64,000 nucleotides of DNA. Source: Arachis hypogaea. Lineage: Eukaryota; Streptophyta; Magnoliopsida; Fabales; Fabaceae. The stretch lies in assembly GCF_003086295.3 (NCBI RefSeq), contig NC_092048.1, forward strand, positions 66,692,841-66,756,840, read 5' to 3'. Positions 47,201 to 60,400 of this stretch are shown one piece after another. How positions within the stretch are numbered: position 1 is the stretch's first letter; each line of letters starts with the position of its first letter. The notes below the pieces were generated by a model, which worked only from the letters and a program-made list of their open reading frames with translations, made no database searches and was not told the origin of the DNA. The translations under genes and the position numbers were made by a program.

Positions 47201-49399
47201 CCCGAGGAGGACACCTAAAGGCGAGCCGTAATGGCCTCATTTTCGGCAGGCTCCTCCGTTTTTTTTTTCGGTTTTTTTAACATTGTTCTGACCCTCGTTC
47301 TTTAAATGACGCTAACCTGAGGAGGACACCTAAAGGCGAGCCGTAATGGCCTCATCTTCAGCGAGGTCCTCCATTTTTTTTCGGTTTTTCCCTTTTTTTT
47401 TACGTTGTGCTGATCCTCGTTGTTTAAATGATGCTATCCCGAGGAGGACACCTAAAGGCGAGCCGTAATGGCCTCATCTTCGGCAAGCTGCTCCGGTTTT
47501 TTTCATGTCTTTTTTTTACGTTGTTCTGACCCTCGTTCTTTGAATGACGCTATCCCGAGGAGGACACCTAAAGGCGAGCCGTAATGGCCTCATCTTCGGC
47601 AAGGTCTTTCGGTTTTTTTTCCAGTTTTTTTTTTACGTTGTGCTGACCCTCGTTCTTTAAATGACGCTATCCCGAGGAGGACACCTAAAGGCGAGCCGTA
47701 ATGGCCTCAACTTCGGCAAGCTTCTCCGGTTTTTTTTCCGGTTTTTTTTACTTTGTTCTGACCTCGTTCTTTGAATGACGCTACTCGAGGAGGACACCTA
47801 AAGGCGAGCCGTAATGGCCTCATCTTCGGCAGCTTCCTCCGGTTTTTTTTTTACGTTGTTCTGACCCTCGTTCTTTAAATGACGCTATCCCGAGGAGGAC
47901 ACCTAAAGGCGAGCCGTAATGGCCTCATCTTCGGCAGGCTATCCGGTTTTTTTGGTTTTTTCCGGTTTTTTTTTACGTTGTTCTGACCCTCGTTTTTAAA
48001 TGACGCTATCCCGAGGAGGACACCTAAAGGCGAGCCGTAATGGCCTCATCTTCGGCTGGCTCCTTCGTTTTTTTTTCAGGTTTTTTTTATGTTGTGCTGA
48101 CCCTCGTTCTTTAAATGACGTTATTCTGAGGAGAACACCTAAAGGCGAGCCGTAATGGCCTCATCTTCGGCAGGCTCCTCCGATTTTTTTTTTTATGTTG
48201 TACTGTCCCTCGTTCTTTAATGACGCTATCCCGAGGGGGATACCTAAAGGAGAGCCGTAATGGCCTCATCTTCAGCAGGCTCCTTTTTTCTTTTTTTTCG
48301 ATTTTTTTTTTTACGTTTTGCTGACCCTCGTTCTTTAGTGATGCTAACCCGAGGAGGACACCTAAAGGCGAGAGTTAATGGCCTCAACTTCGGCAGGCTC
48401 CTCCCGGTTTTTTTCTTACGTTGTGCTGACCCTCGTTCCTTAAATTACTCTATCCCGAGGAGGACACTTAAAGGCGAGCCGTAATAGCCTCATCTTCGCA
48501 GGCTCCTCCGGTTTTTTTTTTGGTTTTTTTTTACATTGTGCTTGCCCTCGTTCTTTAAATGACGCTATCCCGAGGAGGTCACCTAAAGGCGAGCCGTAAT
48601 GGCCTCATCTTCGGCAGGTTCCTCCAGTTTTATTTTTTCGGTTTTCTTCTGTTTTTTTTACGTTGTGCTGACCCTCGTTCTTTAAATGATGCTATCCGAG
48701 GAGGAAACCTAAAGGCGAGCCGTAATGGCCTCATCTTCGGCAAGCTCTTCCGGTTTTTTTTCCGTTTTTTTTACGTTGTGCTGACACTCGTTCTTTAATG
48801 ACGCTATCCCGAGGAGGACACCTAAAGGCGAGCCGTAATGGCCTCATTTTCGGCAAGCTCCTCCGGTTTTTTTCCAGTTTTTTTTACGTTGTTCTGACCC
48901 TCGTTCTTTGAATGATGCTAACTCGAGGAGGACACCTAAAGGCGAGCCGTAATGGCCTCATCTTCGGCATCCTCCTCCGGTTTTTTTTTTTACGTTGTTC
49001 TGACCCTCTTCTTTAAATGACGCTATCCCGAGGAGGACACCTAAAGGGAGCCGTAATGGCCTCATCTTCGGCAGGCTCTCCTTTTTTTTTGTTTTTTTTT
49101 CCGGTTTTTTTTACGTTGTTCTGACCCTCGTTCTTTAAATGACGCTATCCGAGGAGGACACCTAAAGGCGAGCCGTAATGGCCTCATCTTCGGCACCTCC
49201 TCCGGTTTTTTTTTTACGTTGTTCTGACCCTCGTTCTTTAAATGACGCTATCCCGAGGAGGACACCTAAAGGGAGCCGTAATGGCCTCATCTTCGGCAGG
49301 CTCATCCAGTTTTTTTTTTTTTTTTCCGGTTTTTTTTTTACGTTGTTTTGACCCTCGTTCTTTAAATGACGCTATCCCGAGGAGGACACCTAAAGGCGA
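47201..49399 (+). repeat. 117-bp satellite, earlier relative of the 52-57 kb segment
   Basis: Contains the same marker order as 51930-53500: AACATTG linker end (47279), a CATG-interrupted linker (near 47503), CTCAACTTCGG (47706) and GAGAGTTAATGG (48370). Internal monomer gains or losses shift the offsets (4705 to 4961 bp). No gene is seen. Confidence 0.9.
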
Positions 49400-51929
49400 G
49401 CCGTAATGGCCTCATCCTCGGCAGGCTCCTCCGTTTTTTTTTCGGGTTTTTTTAACGTTGTTCTGACCTCGTTCTTTAAATGACGCTATCCGAGGAGGAC
49501 ACCTAAAGGCGAGCCGTAATCGCCTCATCTTCGCAGGTCTCCATTTTTTTTTTTTTTTTTACTTGTGACCCTCGTTCTTTAAAACGCTATCCGAGGAACC
49601 TAAGGCAGCCTAATGCTATCTTCGCAGCTTCTTTTTTTTTTTCTTTTTTTTTACGTTGTCTGACCTCGTTTTTAAATGACGCTATCCGAGGAGGACACCT
49701 AAAGGCAGCCGTAATGGCTCATCTCGCAGCTCCTCGTTTTTTTTTTTTTTTTACTTTTACCTCGTTCTTTAATGCGCACCGAGGAGGACACCTAAAGGCG
49801 AGCCGTAATGGCTCATCTTCGCAGGTCTCCTTTTTTTTTTTTTTTTACTTGTGCTGACCCTCGTTCTTTAAACGCTATCCGAGGGGAACCTAAAGGCGAG
49901 CTTAATGGCCTATCTTCGCAGGCTCCTCTTTTTTTTTTTTTTTTTTTTTTACGTTGTGCTGATCCTCGTTTTTAAATGATGCTATCCCGAGGAGGACACC
50001 TAAAGGCGAGCCGTAATGGCTCATCTTCGGCAGCTCTCCGGTTTTTTTTGTTTTTTTTTTACGTTGTTCTGACCCTCGTTCTTTAATGACGCTATCCCGA
50101 GGAGGACACCTAAAGGCGAGCCGTAATGGCCTATCTTCGGCAAGGTCTCCGGTTTTTTTCCAGTTTTTTTTTACGTTGTGCTGACCCTCGTTCTTTAAAT
50201 GACGCTATCCCGAGGAGGACACCTAAAGGCGAGCCGTAATGGCCTCAACTTCGGCAAGCTTCTCCGGTTTTTTTCCGGTTTTTTTTTACGTTGTTCTGAC
50301 CCTCGTTCTTTGAATGACGCTAACTCGAGGAGGACACCTAAAGGCGAGCCGTAATGGCCTCATCTTCGGCAGCTTCCTCCGGTTTTTTTTTACGTTGTTC
50401 TGACCCTCGTTCTTTAAATGACGCTATCCCGAGGAGGACACCTAAAGGCGAGCCGTAATGGCCTCATCTTCGGCAGGCTCATCCGGTTTTTTTTTGGTGT
50501 TTTCTTCCGGTTTTTTTTTTACGTTGTTCTGACCCTCGTTCATTAAATGACGCTATCCGAGGAGGACACCTAAAGGCGAGCCGTAATGGCCTCATCTTCG
50601 GCAGTTCCTCCGGTTTTTTTTACGGTTTTTTGTTTTTATTTTTACGTTGTGCTGACCCTCGTTCTTTAAATGACGCTATCCCGAGGAGGACACCTAAAGG
50701 CGAGCCGTAATGGCCTCATCTTCGGCAGGCTCCTCCGGTTTTTTTCCGGTTTTTTTTACGTTGTTCTGACCCTCGTTCTTTGAATGACGCTAACTCGAGG
50801 AGGACACCTAAAGGAGAGCCGTAATGGCCTCATCTTTGGCAGCCTCCTCCGGTTTTTTTTACGTTGTTCTGACCCTCGTTCTTTAAATGACGCTATTTCG
50901 AGGAGGACACCTAAAGGCAAGCCGTAATGGCCTCATCTTTGGCTGGCTCCTCCGGTTTTTTTTTCCGGTTTTTCCTTTTTTTACTACGTTGTGCTGACCC
51001 TCGTTCTTTAAATGACGCTATCCCGAGGAGGACACCTAAAGGCGAGCCGTAATGGCCTCATCTTCGGCAGGCTCCTCCGTTTTTCTTTTTTTTTTTTACG
51101 TTGTGCTGACCCTCGTTCTTTAAATGACGCTATCCGAGGAGGACACCTAAAGGCGAGCCGTAATGGCCTCATCTTCGCAGGCTCCTCCGTTTTTTTTTTT
51201 TTTTTACGTTGTGCTGACCCTCGTTCTTTAAATGACGCTATCCCGAGGAGGACACCTAAAGGCGAGCCGTAATGGCCTCATCTTCGGCAGGCTCCTCCGG
51301 TTTTTTTTTCCATTTTTTTGTTGTCTGACCCTGTTCTTTAAATGACGCTATCCCGAGGAGGACACCTAAAGGCGAGCCGTAATGGCCTCATCTTCGGCAG
51401 GCTCCTCCGTTTTTTTTCGTTTTTTTTACGTTGTCTGACCCTCGTTCTTTAAATGACGCTATCCGAGGAGGACACCTAAAGGCGAGCCGTAATGGCCTCA
51501 TCTTCGCAGCTCCTCCGTTTTTTTTTTTTTTTTTACTTGTGCTGACCCTCGTTCTTTAAATGACGCTATCCGAGGAGGACACCTAAAGGCGAGCCGTAAT
51601 GGCCTCATCTTCAGCAGGCTCCTCTATTTTTTTTCGTTTTTTTTTTTTTTTTACGTTGTGCTGACCTCGTTTTTAAATGAGCTATCCCGAGGAGGACACC
51701 TAAAGGCGAGCCGTAATGGCCTCATCTTCGGCAGCTCTCCGGTTTTTTTTTTTTTTTTTACGTTGTTCTGACCTCGTTCTTTAATGACGCTATCCGAGGA
51801 GGACACCTAAAGGCGAGCCGTAATGGCTCATCTTCGCAGGTCTTCCGGTTTTTTTTCCAGTTTTTTTTTACGTTGTGCTGACCCTCGTTCTTTAAATGAC
51901 GCTATCCCGAGGAGGACACCTAAAGGCGA
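49400..51929 (+). repeat. 117-bp satellite, severely degraded spelling
   Basis: The worst part is 49548-49960, where monomers shrink and cores lose many bases (for example TAATGCTATCTTCGCAGC). Spelling recovers between about 50100 and 51000, then missing bases return at 51300-51850. It still reads as satellite throughout, with no foreign insert. Confidence 0.88.
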
Positions 51930-54900
51930 GCCGTAATGGCCTCATCTTCGGCAGGCTCCTCCGTTTTTTTTTCGGGTTTTTTTAACATTGTTCTGACCCT
52001 CGTTCTTTAAATGACGCTAACCTGAGGAGGACACCTAAAGGCGAGCCGTAATCGCCTCATCTTCAGCGAGGTCCTCCATTTTTTTTCCTTTTTTTTACAT
52101 TGTGCAGACCCTCGTTCTTTAAAAAACGTTATCCCGAGGGGGATACCTAAAGGCGAGCCTTAATGGCCTTATCTTCAGCAGGCTCCTCTATTTTTTTTCG
52201 GTTTTTTCCTTTTTTTTTACGTTGTGCTGATCCTCGTTGTTTAAATGATGCTATCCCGAGGAGGACACCTAAAGGCGAGCCGTAATGGCCTCATCTTCGG
52301 CAAGCTGCTCCGGTTTTTTTCATGTTTTTTTTTACGTTGTTCTGACCCTCGTTCTTTGAATGACGCTATCCCGAGGAGGACACCTAAAGGCGAGCCGTAA
52401 TGGCCTCATCTTCGGCAAGGTCTTCCGGTTTTTTTTCCAGTTTTTTTTTACGTTGTGCTGACCCTCGTTCTTTAAATGACGCTATCTCGAGGAGGACACC
52501 TAAAGGCGAGCCGTAATGGCCTCAACTTCGGCAAGCTTCTCCGGTTTTTTTCCGGTTTTTTTTACGTTGTTCTGACCCTCGTTCTTTGAATGACGCTAAC
52601 TCGAGGAGGACACCTAAAGGCGAGCCGTAATGGCCTCATCTTCGGCAGCTTCCTCCGGTTTTTTTTTACGTTGTTCTGACCCTCGTTCTTTAAATGACGC
52701 TATCCCGAGGAGGACACCTAAAGGCGAGCCGTAATGGCCTCATCTTCGGCAGGCTCATCCGGTTTTTTTTGGTGTTTTCTTCCGGTTTTTTCTTTTACGT
52801 TGTTCTGACCCTTGTTTTTTAAATGACGCTATCCCGAGGAGGACACCTAAAGGCGAGCCGTAATGGCCTCATCTTCGGCTGGCTCCTTCGTTTTTTTTTC
52901 AGGGTTTTTTTTTAACGTTGTGTTGACCCTCGTTCTTTAAATGACGTTATTCTGAGGAGAACACCTAAAGGCGAGCCGTAATCGCCTCATCTTCAGCGGG
53001 CTCCTCCGTTTTTTTTCCGATTTTTCTGTTTTTTTTTTACTAAGTTAAGCTGACCCTCGTTCATTAAAAGACGCTATCCCGAGGAGGACACCTAAAGGCG
53101 AGCCGTAATGGCCTCATCTTCGGCAGTCTCCTCCGATTTTTTTTTTACGTTGTACTGTCCCTCGTTCTTTACATGACGCTATCCCGAGGGGGATACCTAA
53201 AGGAGAGCCGTAATGGCCTCATCTTCAGCAGGCTCCTCTTTTTTTTCCTATTTTTTTGATTTTTTTTTTTTTACGTTTTGCTAACCCTCGTTCTTTAGTT
53301 GATGCTAACCCGAGGAGGACACCTAAAGGCGAGAGTTAATGGCCTCAACTTCGGCAGGCTCCTCCCGGTTTTTTTCTTACGTTGTGCTGACCCTCGTTCT
53401 TTAAATGACTCTATCCCGAGGAGGACACTTAAAGGCGAGCCGTAATGGCCTCAACTTCGCAGGCTCCTCCGGTTTTTTTTTTGGTTTTTTTTTACATTGT
53501 GCTTGCCCTCGTTCTTTAAATGACGCTATCCCGAGGAGGTCACCTAAAGGTGAGCCGTAATGGCCTCATCTTCGGCAGGTTCCTCCGGTTTTTTTTTTAC
53601 GTTGTTCTGACCCTCGTTCTTTAAATGACGCTATCCCGAGGAGGACACCTAAAGGCGAGCCGTAATGGCCTCATCTTCGCAGGCTCCTCCGGTTTTTTTT
53701 TTGGTTTTTTTTTACATTGTGCTTGCCCTCGTTCTTTAAATGACGCTATCCCGAGGAGGACACCTAAAGGTGAGCCGTAATGGCCTCATCTTCGGCAAGC
53801 TGCTCCGGTTTTTTTCATGTTTTTTTTTTTACGTTGTTCTGACCCTCGTTCTTTGAATGAAGCTATCCCGAGGAGGACACCTAAAGGCGAGCCGTAATGG
53901 CCTCATCTTCGGCAAGGTCTTCCGGTTTTTTCTTTTACGTTGTTCTGACCCTCGTTCATTAAATGACGCTATCCCGAGGAGGACACCTAAAGGCGAGCCG
54001 TAATGGCCTCATCTTCGGCAGTTTCCTCCGGTTTTATTTTTACGGTTTTTTTTGTTTTTATTTTTACGTTGTGCTGACCCTCGTTCTTTAAATGACGCTA
54101 TCCCGAGGAGGACACCTAAAGGCGAGCCGTAATGGCCTCATCTTCGGCAGGCTCCTCCGGTTTTTTTCCGGTTTTTTTTACGTTGTTCTGACCCTCGTAC
54201 TTTGAATGACGCTAACTCGAGGAGGACACCTAAAGGAGAGCCGTAATGGCCTCATCTTTGGCAGCCTCCTCCGGTTTTTTTTACGTTGTTCTGACCCTCG
54301 TTCTTTAAATGACGCTATTTCGAGGAGGACACCTAAAGGCAAGCCGTAATGGCCTCATCTTTGGCTGGCTCCTCCGGTTTTTTTTTCCGGTTTTTCCATT
54401 TTTTTTACTACGTTGTGCTGACCCTCGTTCATTAAATGACGCTATCCCGAGGAGGACACCTAAGGGCGAGCCGTAATGGCCTCATCTTCGGCAGGATCCT
54501 CCGTTTCTTTTTTTTTTTACGTTGTGCTGACCCTCGTTCTTTACATGACGCTATACCGAGGGGGATACCTAAAGGAGAGCCGTAATGGCCTCATCTTCAG
54601 CAGGCTCCTCTATTTTTTTTTCCGGTTTTTTCCGTTTTTTCTTACGTTGTGCTGACCCTCATTCTTTAAATGATGCTATCTCGAGGAGGACACCTAAAGG
54701 CAAGCCGTAATGGCCTCATCTTCAGCAGGCTCCTCCGTTTTTTTTTTACTTTGTGCTGACCCTCATTCTTTCAATGACGCTATCCCGAGGAGGACACCTA
54801 AAGTCGAGCCGCAATGGCCTCATCTTCGGTAGGCTCCGCCGGTTTTATATTTTCCATTTTTTTTGTTGTACTGACCCTTGTTCTTTAAATGACGCTATCC

Positions 54901-57495
54901 CGAGGAGGACACCTAAAGGCGAGCCGTAATGGCCTCATCTTCGGCAGGCTCCTCCGTTTTTTTTCGGGTTTTTTTAACATTGTTCTGACCCTCGTTCTTT
55001 AAATGACGCTAACCTGAGGAGGACACCTAAAGGCGAGCCGTAATCGCCTCATCTTCAGCGAGGTCCTCCATTTTTTTTTCCTTTTTTTACATTGTGCAGA
55101 CCCTCGTTCTTTAAAAAACGCTATCCCGAGGGGATAGCTAAAGGCGAGCCTTAATGGCCTTATCTTCAGCAGGCTCCTCTATTTTTTTTCGGTTTTTTCC
55201 TTTTTTTTTACGTTGTGCTGATCCTCGTTGTTTAAATGATGCTATCCCGAGGAGGACACCTAAAGGCGAGCCGTAATGGCCTCATCTTCGGCAAGCTGCT
55301 CCGGTTTTTTTCATGTTTTTTTTTTACGTTGTTCTGACCGTCGTTCTTTGAATGACGCTATCCCGAGGAGGACACCTAAAGGCGAGCCGTAATGGCCTCA
55401 TCTTCGGCAAGGTCTTCCGGTTTTTTTCCAGTTTTTTTTTACGTTGTGCTGACCCTCGTTCTTTAAATGACGCTATCCCGAGGAGGACACCTAAAGGCGA
55501 GCCGTAATGGCCTCATCTTCGGCAGGCTCCTCCGTTTTTTTTTCGGGTTTTTTTAACATTGTTCTGACCCTCGTTCTTTAAATGACGCTAACCTGAGGAG
55601 GACACCTAAAGGCGAGCCGTAATCGCCTCATCTTCAGCGAGGTCCTCCATTTTTTTTCCTTTTTTTTACATTGTGCAGACCCTCGTTCTTCAAAAAACGT
55701 TATCCCGAGGGGGATACCTAAAGGCGAGCCTTAATGGCCTTATCTTCAGCAGGCTCCTCTATTTTTTTTCGGTTTTTTCCTTTTTTTTTACGTTGTGCTG
55801 ATCCTCGTTGTTTAAATGATGCTATCCCGAGGAGGACACCTAAAGGCGAGCCGTAATGGCCTCATCTTCGGCAAGCTGCTCCGGTTTTTTTCATGTTTTT
55901 TTTTACGTTGTTCTGACCCTCGTTCTTTGAATGACGCTATCCCGAGGAGGACACCTAAAGGCGAGCCGTAATGGCCTCATCTTCGGCAAGGTCTTCCGGT
56001 TTTTTTTCCAGTTTTTTTTTACGTTGTGCTGACCCTCGTTCTTTAAATGACGCTATCTCGAGGAGGACACCTAAAGGCGAGCCGTAATGGCCTCAACTTC
56101 GGCAAGCTTCTCCGGTTTTTTTCCGGTTTTTTTTACGTTGTTCTGACCCTCGTTCTTTGAATGACGCTAACTCGAGGAGGACACCTAAAGGCGAGCCGTA
56201 ATGGCCTCATCTTCGGCAGCTTCCTCCGGTTTTTTTTTACGTTGTTCTGACCCTCGTTCTTTAAATGACGCTATCCCGAGGAGGACACCTAAAGGCGAGC
56301 CGTAATGGCCTCATCTTCGGCAGGCTCATCCGGTTTTTTTTGGTGTTTTCTTCCGGTTTTTTCTTTTACGTTGTTCTGACCCTCGTTTTTTAAATGACGC
56401 TATCCCGAGGAGGACACCTAAAGGCGAGCCGTAATGGCCTCATCTTCGGCTGGCTCCTTCGTTTTTTTTTCAGGGTTTTTTTTTTAACGTTGTGTTGACC
56501 CTCGTTCTTTAAATGACGTTATTCTGAGGAGAACACCTAAAGGCGAGCCGTAATCGCCTCATCTTCAGCGGGCTCCTCCATTTTTTTTTCCGATTTTTCT
56601 GTTTTTTTTACTAAGTTAAGCTGACCCTCGTTCATTAAAGACGCTATCCCGAGGAGGACACCTAAAGGCGAGCCGTAATGGCCTCATCTTCGGCCGTCTC
56701 CTCCGATTTTTTTTTTACGTTGTACTGTCCCTCGTTCTTTACATGACGCTATCCCGAGGGGGATACCTAAAGGAGAGCCGTAATGGCCTCATCTTCAGCA
56801 GGCTCCTCTTTTTTTTCCTATTTTTTTTGATTTTTTTTTTTTACGTTTTGCTAACCCTCGTTCTTTAGTTGATGCTAACCCGAGGAGGACACCTAAAGGC
56901 GAGAGTTAATGGCCTCAACTTCGGCAGGCTCCTCCCGGTTTTTTTCTTACGTTGTGCTGACCCTCGTTCTTTAAATGACTCTATCCCGAGGAGGACACTT
57001 AAAGGCGAGCCGTAATGGCCTCATCTTCGCAGGCTCCTCCGGTTTTTTTTTTTGGTTTTTTTTTACATTGTGCTTGCCCTCGTTCTTTAAATGACGCTAT
57101 CCCGAGGAGGTCACCTAAAGGTGAGCCGTAATGGCCTCATCTTCGGCAGGTTCCTCCGGTTTTTTTTTTACGTTGTTCTGACCCTCGTTCTTTAAATGAC
57201 GCTATCCCGAGGAGGACACCTAAACGCGAGCCGTAATGGCCTCATCTTCGCAGGCTCCTCCGGATTTTTTTTTGGTTTTTTTTTACATTGTGCTTGCCCT
57301 CGTTCTTTAAATGACGCTATCCCGAGGAGGACACCTAAAGGTGAGCCGTAATGGCCTCATCTTCGGCAAGCTGCTCCGGTTTTTTTCATGTTTTTTTTTT
57401 TACGTTGTTCTGACCCTCGTTCTTTGAATGACGCTATCCCAAGGAGGACACCTAAAGGCGAGCCGTAATGGCCTCATCTTCGGCAAGGTCTTCCG
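51930..57495 (+). repeat. Satellite segment with a 3571-bp offset duplication of about 2 kb
   Basis: About 51930-53925 recurs at about 55500-57495 in the same monomer order. Markers: AACATTG linker end at 51984 and 55555, CTCAACTTCGG at 52521 and 56092, GAGAGTTAAT at 53331 and 56901, giving offsets of 3571, 3571 and 3570. A five-monomer piece is also repeated at a closer offset (54976 to 55555, 579 bp). The copies diverge after the CAAGGTCTTCCGG monomer (53931 against 57490). No gene is seen. Confidence 0.94.
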
Positions 57496-60400
57496 GTTTT
57501 TTTTTCAGTTTTTTTTACGTTGTGCTGACCCTCGTTCTTTAAATGACGCTATCCCGAGGAGGACACCTAAAGGCGAGCCGTAATGGCCTCAACTTCGGCA
57601 AGCTTCTCCGGTTTTTTTCCGGTTTTTTTTACGTTGTTCTGACCCTCGTTCTTGGAATGACGCTAACTCGAGGAGGACACCTAAAGGTGAGCCGTAATGG
57701 CCTCATCTTCGGCAGCTTCCTCCAGTTTTTTTTTTACGTTGTTCTGACCCTCGTTCTTTAAATGACGCTATCCGAGGAGGACACCTAAAAGCGAGCCGTA
57801 ATGGCCTCATCTTCGGCAGGCTCATCTGGTTTTTTTTGGTGTTTTCTTCCGGTTTTTTCTTTTACGTTGTTCTGACCCTCGTTTTTTAAATGACGCTATC
57901 CCGAGGAGGACACCTAAAGGCGAGCCGTAATGGCCTCATCTTCGGCTGGCTCCTTCGTTTTTTTTCAGGGTTTTTTTTTTTAACGTTGTGCTGACCCTCG
58001 TTCTTTAAATGACGTTATTCTGAGGAGAACACCTAAAGGCGAGCCGTAATCGCCTCATCTTCAGCGGGCTCCTCCGTTTTTTTTCCGGTTTTTCCATTTT
58101 TTTTACTAAGTTGAGCTGACCCTCGTTCATTAAATGACGCTATCCCGAGGAGGACACCTAAAGGCGAGCCGTAATGGCCTCATCTTCGGCAGGCTCCTCC
58201 GATTTTTTTTTTACGTTGTACTGTCCCTCGTTCTTTACATGACGCTATCCCGAGGGGGATACCTAAAGGAGAGCCGTAATGGCCTCATCTTCAGCAGGCT
58301 CCTCTTTTTTTTCCTATTTTTTTCGATTTTTTTTTTTTTTTACGTTTTGCTGACCCTCGTTCTTTAGGTGATGCTAACCCGAGGAGGACACCTAAAGGCG
58401 AGAGTTAATGGCCTCAACTTCGGCAGGCTCCTCCCGGTTTTTTTCTTACGTTGTGATGACCCTCGTTCTTTAAATGACTCTATCCCGAGGAGGACACTTA
58501 AAGGCGAGCCGTAATGGGCTCATCTTCGGCAGGTTCCTCCAGTTTTTTTTTTCGGTTTTCTTCTATTTTTTTTTACGTTGTGCTGACCCTCGTTCTTTAA
58601 ATGATGCTATCCCGAGGAGGAACCTAAAGGCGAGCCGTAATGGCCTCATCTTCGGCAAGCTCTTCCGGTTTTTTTTTCCAGTTTTTTTTTACGTTGTGCT
58701 GACCCTCGTTCTTTTAATGACGCTATCCCGAGGAGGACACCTAAAGGCGAGCCGTAATGGCCTCATTTTCGGCAAGCTCCTCCGGTTTTTTTCCAGTTTT
58801 TTTTTACGTTGTTCTGACCCTCATTCTTTGAATGACGCTAACACGAGGAGGACACCTAAAAGCGAGCCGTAATGGCCTCATCTTCAGCGAGGTCTTCCAT
58901 TTTTTTTTCCTTTTTTTTAAATTGTGTAGACCCTCGTTCTTTAAAAAACGCTATCCCGAGGGGATACCTAAAGGCGAGCCTTAATGGCCTTATCTTCAGC
59001 AGGCTCCTCTATTTTTTTTCGGTTTTTTCCTTTTTTTTTTACGTTGTGCTGATCCTCGTTGTTTAAATGATGCTATCCCGAGGAGGACACCTGAAGGCGA
59101 GCCGTAATGGCCTCATCTTCGGCAAGCTGCTCCGGTTTTTTTCATGTTTTTTTTTTACGTTGTTCTGACCCTCGTTCTTTGAATGACGCTATCCCGAGGA
59201 GGACACCTAAATGCGAGCCGTAATGGCCTCATCTTCGGCAAGGTCTTCCGGTTTTTTTCCAGTTTTTTTTTACGTTGTGCTGACCCTCGTTCTTTAAATG
59301 ACGCTATCCGAGGAGGACACCTAAAGGCGAGCCGTAATGGCCTCAACTTCGGCAAGCTTCTCCGGTTTTTTTCCGGTTTTTTTTACGTTGTTCTGACCCT
59401 CGTTCTTTGAATGACGCTACCCGAGGAGGACACCTAGAGGCGAGCCGTAATGGCCTCATCTTCGGCGGCTCATCCGGTTTTTTTTTTGTGTTTTCTTCCA
59501 GTTTTTTTTTACGTTGTTCTGACCCTCGTTTTTAAATGACGCTATCCCGAGGAGGACACCTAAAGGCGAGACGTAATGGCCTCATCTTCGGCTGGCTCCT
59601 TCGTTTTTTTTTCAGTTTTTTTTTAACGTTGTGCTGACCCTCGTTCTTTAAATGACATTATTCTGAGGAGACACCTAAAGGCGAGCCGTAATCGCCTCAT
59701 CTTCAGCGGGCTCCTCCGTTTTTTTTCCGGTTTTTCCGTTTTTTTTACAAGTTGAGCTGACCCTCGTTCATTAAATGACGCTATCCCGAGGAGGACACCT
59801 AAAGGCGAGCCGTAATGGCCTCATCTTCGGCAGGTTCCTCCGGTTTTTTTTACGGTTTTTTTTTTTTATTTTACGTTGTGCTGACCCTCGTTCTTTAAAT
59901 GACGCTATCCCGAGGAGGACACCTAAAGGAGAGCCGTAATGGCCTCATCTTCGGCAGGCTCTTCTGTTTTTTTTTTCTGTATTTTTTTACGTTGTGCTGA
60001 CCCTCGTTCTTTAAATGACGCTACCCCGAGGAGGACACCTAAAGGCGAGCCGTAATGGCCTCATCTTCGGCAGCTCCTCCGATTTTTTTTTACGTTGTTC
60101 TGACCCTCGTACTTTGAATGACGCTAACTCGAGGAGGACACCTAAAGGGAGCCGTAATGGCCTCATCTTCGGCAGCCTCCTCCGGTTTTTTTTTTTTACG
60201 TTGTTCTGACCCTCGTTCTTTAAATGACGCTATTTCGAGGAGGACACCTAAAGCGAGCCGTAATGGCCTCATCTTCGGCGGCTCCTCCGGTTTTTTTTCC
60301 GGTTTTTCCATTTTTTTTACGTTGTGCTGACCCTCGTTCATTAAATGACGCTATCCCGAGAGGACACCTAAGGCGAGCCGTAATGGCCTCATCTTCGCAG

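Noticed and set aside
58474..58872. 132-codon plus-strand frame, the longest in the satellite
   Set aside because: It is about three and a half satellite monomers read through, with Phe runs from T tracts. There is no domain, and length changes in neighbouring copies shift the frame freely.
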